From: Aquarana catesbeiana
Taxonomy: Eukaryota > Chordata > Amphibia > Anura > Ranidae
Reading direction: 5' to 3'
NCBI RefSeq assembly: GCF_042186555.1
Contig: NC_133325.1
Coordinates: 669,505,639 to 669,569,638 of the forward strand
Length of the DNA stretch: 64,000 nt
How positions within the stretch are numbered: the first letter of the stretch is position 1; every line of letters starts with the position of its first letter. The position numbers were made by a program, and so were the translations under genes. Under the pieces are notes generated by a model, which was not told the DNA's origin, did no database searches, and was given only the letters and a program-made list of their open reading frames with translations. Of this stretch, positions 57,569-64,000 are shown piece by piece.

Positions 57569-60500
57569 TCCCTTCATGGAGGGCGCTGAGTAATTTAGGA
57601 TAAGCACACTGTGCTTGGGATGCTCAGTTTTAGTTTCTATGTTTTTGTTTTTATTGTTTTTGAATTGTTTTCATGCTGACAGGTTATGGTGCAACTCTGC
57701 TCTGACTTTGCTGCTTATGAGGTGTCCTAAGATATTCATACTCGTATATCCTGCTTTACTTTTGCACTGCCTCACATACAGTAAGAGCCCTCCTGTTCCA
57801 ATATCTGCAAGCCCACTCGCCTCAACTTATCCTCCTGCAGGAGACCCACCTCATGGGCATTAAAATCTTAACACTCAAGAAGCTGTGGATACAAAAGGCG
57901 TTCCTGCCACGTACTCTACCTTTGCCAGGGGGGTCTCGGTTTTAGTGCATAAAAATTTTCCTTGTTTGATTGAAGAGATACGCCTTGACCCCAGGGCAAA
58001 TTTGTGATAGTGGTATTTACGTTATGTAGGTATATTATGATTAACCTATATGTTCCTCCACCCTTCTCGCCTGCTATTTTATATGCTCTTCTGCAGAGGA
58101 TCACCCCGTTTTGCCCAGCCAAAATCCTGATTATAGGAGATTTCAATGCCACACTATCACTTGATCTAGATAGGCCCACCCTGTCCTGAAACTACTCTGT
58201 GGATCTCTTTACCTTGGGTGGCGGGTCTCACAGAGATTTGAAGGTGGATACTTGCAGATGTAATTGAGGCGTCCTACCTACCCAGCACTCTGTCAGATCA
58301 CAGCCCCCTAGCCGTAGTGTTTCGTTCACCTACATCACGTAATGCAACACAGTGGCACCTGGGTTTGCATCCCAGACCATGACCATGACCCAGACCATGC
58401 AGACAAAATTCCACCTCTTCTAACTGAATTCTGTGAGCATAACACGGGGTCCTCCTCTCCAGAAACTACCTGGGATGCTTTTAAGGCCTACACAAGGGGG
58501 CACTATATTTCTTCTATTGCTGCTATAAAAAAGGAACAACAGGCGACCACTTTGTCTCTGCAACAGCTGGTATCAGACTGTACCATGTCATATAACTCAG
58601 ATCTACTAATAGGTTTGATCTTCTGCAGGCTGCTCAGAGAGACTTGCAACTCCATATGTCAGAGGTTACTAGACTTCAGGAATACAAAAATAAGGAACGT
58701 GCCTTTGAACTGGGAGATAGGAATGGCCGCCTACTAGCCATAAGCGTGAGTGGTCTCCACGCACGCTTATCTCCACACTTAACACCTCTGATGGTGAGAC
58801 AGGGACTTTCCCTTCAGACATTTTGAAAACTTTTCAAAAGTTCTATGAGACATTGTATGCCTCTGCTCTGCCCTCCGACTTCCAACCAGGCATTTTGCAG
58901 GATTTGCTGGATCCCCTTGCCCTGGGTTGGCTTTCGGATGGAGAATGAAAGGTGCTGGTCCAGCTTTTTACAGCTTTAGAGGTCCTCAATGTTATTCAGT
59001 CCTTTCCTTCTGAGAAGGCGCCGGGCCCTGATGGTCTCCTTGATTGACTTCTAAAAGGTGCATGGGGATCTCCTGGTGCCACTCTTAGCTTCCCTATATA
59101 CTAAATGCTTTGTGGAGGGGGAACTTCCCGCTTCCATGTATCACGTTTACCCGACGCTCATTTACAAGTCCCCTAAGGATCCCACCTCGTGTGCTTCTTA
59201 CCGACCCATTGCTCTGCTGATCAATGATTTCAAAATACTCACCAAACTTCTAGCCATTCAACTGTATCCAATGTTATCTTCTGTGATAGAGTCAGACCAG
59301 ATGGGTTTCATGCCACACAGAGCTACAGATGTTAATCTCCGTAGGTAATACTGTATACAAACATTCATACTCAGCACCTCAACATGGGTTCGTGAACGGT
59401 GGCCTCTCTGGACATAGAGAAGGCCTTTGACACTGTTGAGTGACCCTGTTTGTGGGAAACATTGTGCAGAATGGAGTTCCCCATGGATTTCATCAAATGG
59501 CTTCAGGTGATTTATACATGCCCCACTTCCTCAATACACCTGGGTGACGGTCTGTCTCCACCCTTCAAACTTTTCAGGGGCACTAGGCAGGGCCACCCCC
59601 TCTCTCTCGCATTGTTTGCATTGGCCATTGAACCAGTGGCTAAGGCCCTATGTACCTCCCCACGCTTAAGGGGTCTTGTTGGCTTGCTGGAGGAGAGGGT
59701 CGCCCTGTATGCAGACGACATGCTGCTTTTTCTTAATGATGCGGGTCTGTCACTACAGGGGCCCTACAGTTCCTGGACTCCTTTGCCACCTTCACAGGGC
59801 TTAAGGTTAACTGGTCCAAGTCAATATTATTTCCTATTGTCCAGTGGGTGGACACTTTCAAATATTTGGGAGTTCTGATCTCCTCTCAGGCCATTGATTT
59901 TCTCTCACTGAATCTAGCTCCAGTTTTACTCAAAGTTAAAAGCAAGTTAAAAGCATGGGAAAATTTGCCACTGTCTTTATTGGGGTGAGTCAACCTTATT
60001 AAAATGAAAGTTATCCCCAAGCTTATCTACCTATTTCGGCAATCTCTGCAATGGCTACCAAAATCCTTTTTCACAAAGCTTAACCAAAATTTCATTTCCT
60101 TTCTCTGGGGCCCTAAGCCACCTAGATACAAGCTAAGTACCTTGATAATGCCGAACTCACAGAGTGGTATGGCGTTTCCCCGATTGTTAAAAATTATTTC
60201 TGCCTACCCCGTTGGTGACTGTGGCTTGGTGGATGAATCCTGATTTGTTCAATTCCTCCACAATACTTGAAGCTGCGGTGGTTGGATCCCTGGAGGCACT
60301 TAAACTCCTGGTCTATAGAAGGTCATGAGCTCCATATAACTTGACCCACTCCATGCTTACCACCCTGCGAGCTTGGAGAGCGGGGTTAGCTTTTGAGAGA
60401 TATAAAAAAACTGAGGTTTCCCCTAATGCTCCGTTTTTGGCTGAACCCCACTTTAGCTCACATTTACAAGATGTCTGACCTGTACGCTAGGACCAAATAT

Positions 60501-61662
60501 AGCATCAAACTAATCTTACAAGTGGTTTCACAATCTCTAGTCCCCTTATCTCAACTTTCCTCCACGTACAATATCCCTAACTACTATCATTTTCGCTACT
60601 TACAACTTTCTCATGCTTTTACGGCACAATTCCCACAATCCTCCTGTATGGTTGTTCAGTTGGGGCTGGAGCGCACACTCTGAACTGAGTGGGGTGAGAA
60701 GCCCACCTCACACCTATACTCACATCTGATCTTCGTGTCTGTGCTATCTCTGGACGGGCTTAGGGCCTGTTGGCAGTGTGACATCCCTGCACTGGACAAT
60801 GATGATTGGGATGATGTTTGGGATTTTGGGATTTTCCTTTTAAGTCTTTAGTTTCAATAAGTGGCCATCCTGTGCAGTTCAAAATTGTACATAGAGCATA
60901 CTTCACACCTCATAGACTCCACAAGATAAACGCAGACATTTCTCCGAAATGCTGGAGGTGTGCAACCTTGCCTGGCGACTTTCCACATATATTCTGGCAC
61001 TGTCCCGGGGTCCAGAAATATTGGGGAAACATTCTAATTTTGATAGATCTCGTCGCCTCTACCTTGATTCGGCCCTCAATGGAGGTATGCATCTTGGGAC
61101 TGATAGAACCTATAGTACCAGATGTTGCTCAGAGAACATTGATTAGACTATTACTTTTTTATGCCAGGAAAAACATAGCCATGCAATGGAAGAAACACTC
61201 CTCTCCGTCTGGCACAGTGGAAGCGATTAGTCAATGACAACCTTCCCCTTTACAAAGATACGTACATGAACAGGGGTTGCCCCCTGAAATACGACAAGGT
61301 GTGGCGTTCATGGTTAGCTGAACCGTCGACAGCCTAATGCATTCAGTGAGGAAATACCTTTTCCTTGTATATTGGATTAGCTATAAATGCTATGGATGGA
61401 TTAAATGTCTATATTCCTTACAAGTGAAATACTAGCAGCTAGTATGTTTTTGTTTTTTTTTTATTTACATTTAGAGGCACCACGGATCAAGGTGTAACAC
61501 CCCCTTATCTTCCAATCCATCTTGGTTCTGATCCTTTTCATGAGTGTGGGTGAATACTCCTGCAGTTGTTGTACCACCTTTGTTACGCACGTACTGTGTT
61601 TTTCTTCTTTGTTTTTTTGTATATGTGTATGTGGCATAAAATTAAAATAAACAGATTTATAA
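57569..61662 (+). mobile_element. Tx1/L1-like LINE, 5'-truncated, 15-bp target duplication
   Basis: AAAATACAAATTGTT occurs at 57554-57568 and 61663-61677. The 3' end has AAAATAAAC and an A-rich tail. Length 4.1 kb, starting within or just before the endonuclease. The insertion is precise within the palindromic host element, so it is younger. Confidence 0.88.
57790..61237 (+). pseudogene. Tx1-like LINE ORF2 (endonuclease-RT), broken
   Basis: Endonuclease: LLQETHL (near 57830) and IIGDFNATLS (near 58132). RT: FVEGELPASM and PTLIYKSPKD (near 59110-59170), SYRPIALLINDFKILTKLLA (near 59200), DIEKAFDTVE (near 59415), GTRQGHPLS (near 59583), then the intact catalytic YADD at 59708-59719. Thumb: NLIKMKVIPKLIY (near 59992). 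C-terminal zinc-knuckle-like CWRC...HIFWHC (near 60950) as in the L1/Tx1 group. At least six frameshifts or stops; not functional. The ORF1 region is absent because of 5' truncation. Confidence 0.88.
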
Positions 61663-62242
61663 AAAATACAAATTGTTGACAGTATAAGGTGCGCTTACAT
61701 AGTGCTAGTGAGGGTAGGTGCTTTCCAGATCCAGTATCACCAAAGAGACGCCGGGGTGTCCCTGTGGAGGAGTCCACAAGCACCGTGTGTCAGCGGGAAG
61801 CTGAAGCCTCGATGGACCTGGGGAGGATGCCATCTGTGTAACTCTGTGTAGGAGTGTTCCAGAGCTGTCAGAGGGGGGAGCCACCTACCACTGTGTCTGG
61901 CCAATCAGAACGCAGAAGCCTCCATCATCAGACACAGTGGTAGGCGGCTCCCCACTCAGACAGCTCCGGAACACTCCTACACAGAGTTACACAACCAGCA
62001 TCCTCCCCAGGTCCCTCGAGACTTCAGCTTCCCGCTGACACACGGCGCTCGTGGACTTTTCCACAGGGACACCCTGGCGGCTCTTCGGTGATGCTGGATC
62101 TGGAAAGCCCCTACCCTCACTAGCAATACTGTTAACAATTTGTATTTTAATCAAATAAAATAATGCTGCACTAGGATTTGCCTGGTGCTTCTCTTCCTTT
62201 TTTGCTGTCCTTTCCTTTTTACCTTATCTACAGTACCTGTTA

Positions 62243-63160
62243 TGCCGCGTACACACGATCGCACATTCCAACAAGAAAATCCATGTTTTTTTTCCGACGG
62301 ATGTTGGCTCAAACTTGTCTTGCATACACAAGGTCACACAAATGTTGTTGGAAATTCCGAACCTCAAGAACGCGGTGACGTACAACACATAGGACGGCAC
62401 TATAAAAGTGAAGTTCAATACCAAGTGTGCCACCCTTTGGACTCGCGCTTTTCAGCCTCGTGCTTTTCAGATTGTTACTGCTCTTGAGTTTGTGCTTGTG
62501 GGTTCGTATCTGGTTTTCAGTGCGTGTAGTCAGTTCGCATTTGTTTTTCAGTGTGTATTTTATAGTACGTATTTGAAACTCAGTGCGTTCTTGTCCTCTC
62601 ATTTCTGATTTTCAGCTTGCTCTTCTCAAGCCTTTCTGTTTTTTAGTGCTTTCTGTTAATTCGTTCTGACTAGCCGACCGTTTCGAAGCAATGTTGCGGG
62701 TACATACTCATCGTAGATTTCATGCTGTGCAGGGGCTTGGTGTTGGGGTTCTTACTTTGACCCAAGCCCAGTCCATGAACAGGGCGGTGAGGAGTTCATG
62801 GACGAAGAATTGGTTACTCCAGCGTGACCAATTCTCTCATATGCCTTTGTTGCGGGAGATCCGTGAGAATAATCCTGACGATTTCAGGAATTATCTCCAG
62901 ATGACGGACCCCGTTTTTCACCGTTTGTTGGCTTTGCTGTCTCCTTATATTACGAAGCAGTACACCTGCATGCAGCAAGCCATCACTCCTGAATAGAGGC
63001 TCGTCACCACATTGTGGTACTTGGCAAGGGGAGAAGTCTGCAGGACATCAAGTTCTCGACAGGCATCTCCCCTCAAGCTCTGGGGATCATTATTCCAGAG
63101 ACCTGTTCTGACATCATTCAGATCCCGCAGAAGGACTATATTAAGGCAAGATTTCTCCTT
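62243..63160 (+). mobile_element. PIF/Harbinger element, 5' half with transposase start
   Basis: Left end TGCCGCGTACACACGATC after TTA (62240-62242). A GAACGCGGTGACGTACAACA segment is shared with the MITE at 20436. The transposase start follows. The element is cut at 63160 by a TTAA-flanked insertion; its right half is outside the window. Confidence 0.82.
62691..63159 (+). pseudogene. HARBI1-like transposase, N-terminal part
   Basis: ATG at 62691. The first ~100 residues match the N-terminus of Harbinger nucleases: FSHMPLLREI, NPDDFRNYLQMTDPVFHRLL, LSPYITKQ. A TAG at 62994-62996 (probably from CAG) and a frameshift near 63037 follow. The family text then continues (LVTTLWYLARG, ALGIIIPET) until the insertion point. 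The DDE catalytic residues lie further downstream and are not in the window. Related autonomous proteins are ~350 residues. Neighbour MITEs at 20436 and 52407 could have used this family's transposase. Confidence 0.85.
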
Positions 63161-63164
63161 TAAC

Positions 63165-64000
63165 CACTTGACGACCGCCTCACGCCGATTTACGTCGGCA
63201 AGGTGGCACGGACAGGCAAAATCACGTACATATACGTGATTTGCCTTCCGCGGGTGGGGGGTCCGATCGGACCCGGTGCCCGAGGCGGTCGTCTTTTGTC
63301 CCCCGGCGATCGGAGGTGAGGGGGAGGCCATCCGTTCGTGGCCCCCCCCTCGCGATCGCCGCCGGCCAATGAGAACATTCCTTTGCTGCTGTATGCTAAA
63401 CAGCAGCAAAGGAAATGATGTCATCTCTCCTCGGCTCGGTAATTTCCGTTCCGGCCCGAGGAGAGAAGACAGGTATGTGAGTGCACAACACACACACACA
63501 CAGTAGAACATGCCAGGCACACAAAACACCCCGATCCCCCCCCCGATCGCCCCCCGATCCCCCCCCAATCACCCCCCCCGTCACAAACTGACACCAGCAG
63601 TTTTTTTTATTTTTTTTTCTGATTACTGCATGGTGTCAGTTTGTGACAGTTACAGTGTTGGGACAGTTAGTATTACCCCCCTGTAGGTCTAGGGTACCCC
63701 AATAACCCCCCCTAATAAAGTTTTAACCCCTTGATCACCCCCTGTCACCAGTGTCACTAAGCGATCATTTTTCTGATCGCTGTATTAGTGTCGCTGGTGA
63801 CGCTAGTTAGTGAGGTAAATATTTAGGTTCGCCGTCAGCGTTTTATAGCGTCAGGGACCCCCATATACTATCTAATAAATGTTTTAACCCCTTGATTGCC
63901 CCCTAGTTAACCCTTTCACCACTGATCACCGTATAACTGTTACGGGTGACGCTGGTTAGTTTGTTTATTTTTTATAGTGTCAGTGTTACCGAATTAAGGT
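63165..64000 (+). mobile_element. CCACTTG-family TTAA-flanked element, copy E (runs off)
   Basis: Begins TTAACCACTTGACGACCGCC (TTAA 63161-63164), followed by TTTACGTCGGCAAGG, a GC-rich part, a C-rich run (63535-63580) and several short hairpins. Inserted in the Harbinger transposase. The right end lies beyond the window. Confidence 0.7.

Larger units (their letters stand above)
57489..62219. mobile_element. Palindromic (foldback) element split by a LINE
   Basis: 57489-57568 plus 61678-61895 form one arm; 61925-62219 is the inverse. Examples: AGCATTATTTTATTTGATTA and its complement; TAACTCTGTGTAGGAGTGTT and its complement. Without the LINE the element would be ~620 bp with a ~30-nt loop. The ends are not sharply defined and no target duplication was recognised. 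Confidence 0.7.

Overview
The window is vertebrate nuclear DNA, most likely an anuran amphibian with a large repeat-rich genome; a ranid-type frog is my best guess. That guess rests on remembered abundance of the TTAACCACTTG.., TAGGGATGAGC.. and CGTACACACGATC.. repeat families, not on a search. I see no convincing host exon, tRNA, rRNA or bacterial-type operon. Almost every open reading frame of substance is a decayed transposable-element protein or lies in a simple or tandem repeat.

Layout. 1-3.3 kb: two Penelope-like elements (PLEs) head to head. 4.6-5.1 kb: a short PLE insertion with inverted arms and a hammerhead-like core. 6.35-7.7 kb: hAT-like element. 8.4 kb: PLE 3' end. 10.45-11.24 kb: TTAA-flanked element. 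12.3-14.9 kb: L2/CR1-type LINE with a nearly continuous ORF2. 15.9-16.9 kb: a hAT element inside another hAT element, each with a perfect 8-bp target duplication. 17.3 kb: Tc1/mariner remnant. 18.9-25.3 kb: nested MITE-like elements, including a Harbinger MITE at 20.4 kb and another at 24.8 kb. 25.63-28.63 kb: a 3.0-kb foldback element, two ~1.5-kb arms around a GC-rich centre. 28.8-29.6 kb: two MITEs. 30.57-33.25 kb: Tc1 element carrying two insertions. 33.4-34.4 kb: another TTAA-flanked copy. 35.2-36.7 kb: PLE insertion with inverted arms. 37.1 kb: 157-bp hAT MITE. 37.9-38.8 kb: retroviral LTR piece with a Harbinger MITE inside. 39.09-43.10 kb: Tc1 element split by a minisatellite-bearing hAT element. 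43.8-45.5 kb: endogenous retrovirus remnant. 45.5-50.9 kb: mostly unclassified, with a PLE 3' end near 49.4 kb. 50.95-52.4 kb: L1/Tx1-type fragment split by a mariner MITE. 52.4-53.8 kb: internally deleted Harbinger. 54.5-56.3 kb: hAT inside an older hAT, with a minisatellite. 57.5-62.2 kb: a palindromic element split by a 4.1-kb Tx1-like LINE. 62.2-63.16 kb: 5' half of a coding Harbinger element, cut by a TTAA-flanked element that runs off the window.

The elements do not form a pathway; their relation is historical. Insertions inside insertions give a relative age order, and several target-site duplications can be read directly. The most interesting threads are: (i) repeated PLE insertions with inverted arms and hammerhead-like cores; (ii) the 3-kb foldback with a mirror-symmetric promoter-like centre and mirrored polyadenylation signals; (iii) one minisatellite unit family shared by two hAT elements with different ends; (iv) an occupied/empty site pair preserved within the window. 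All coding copies appear inactive (stops, frameshifts or lost catalytic residues).
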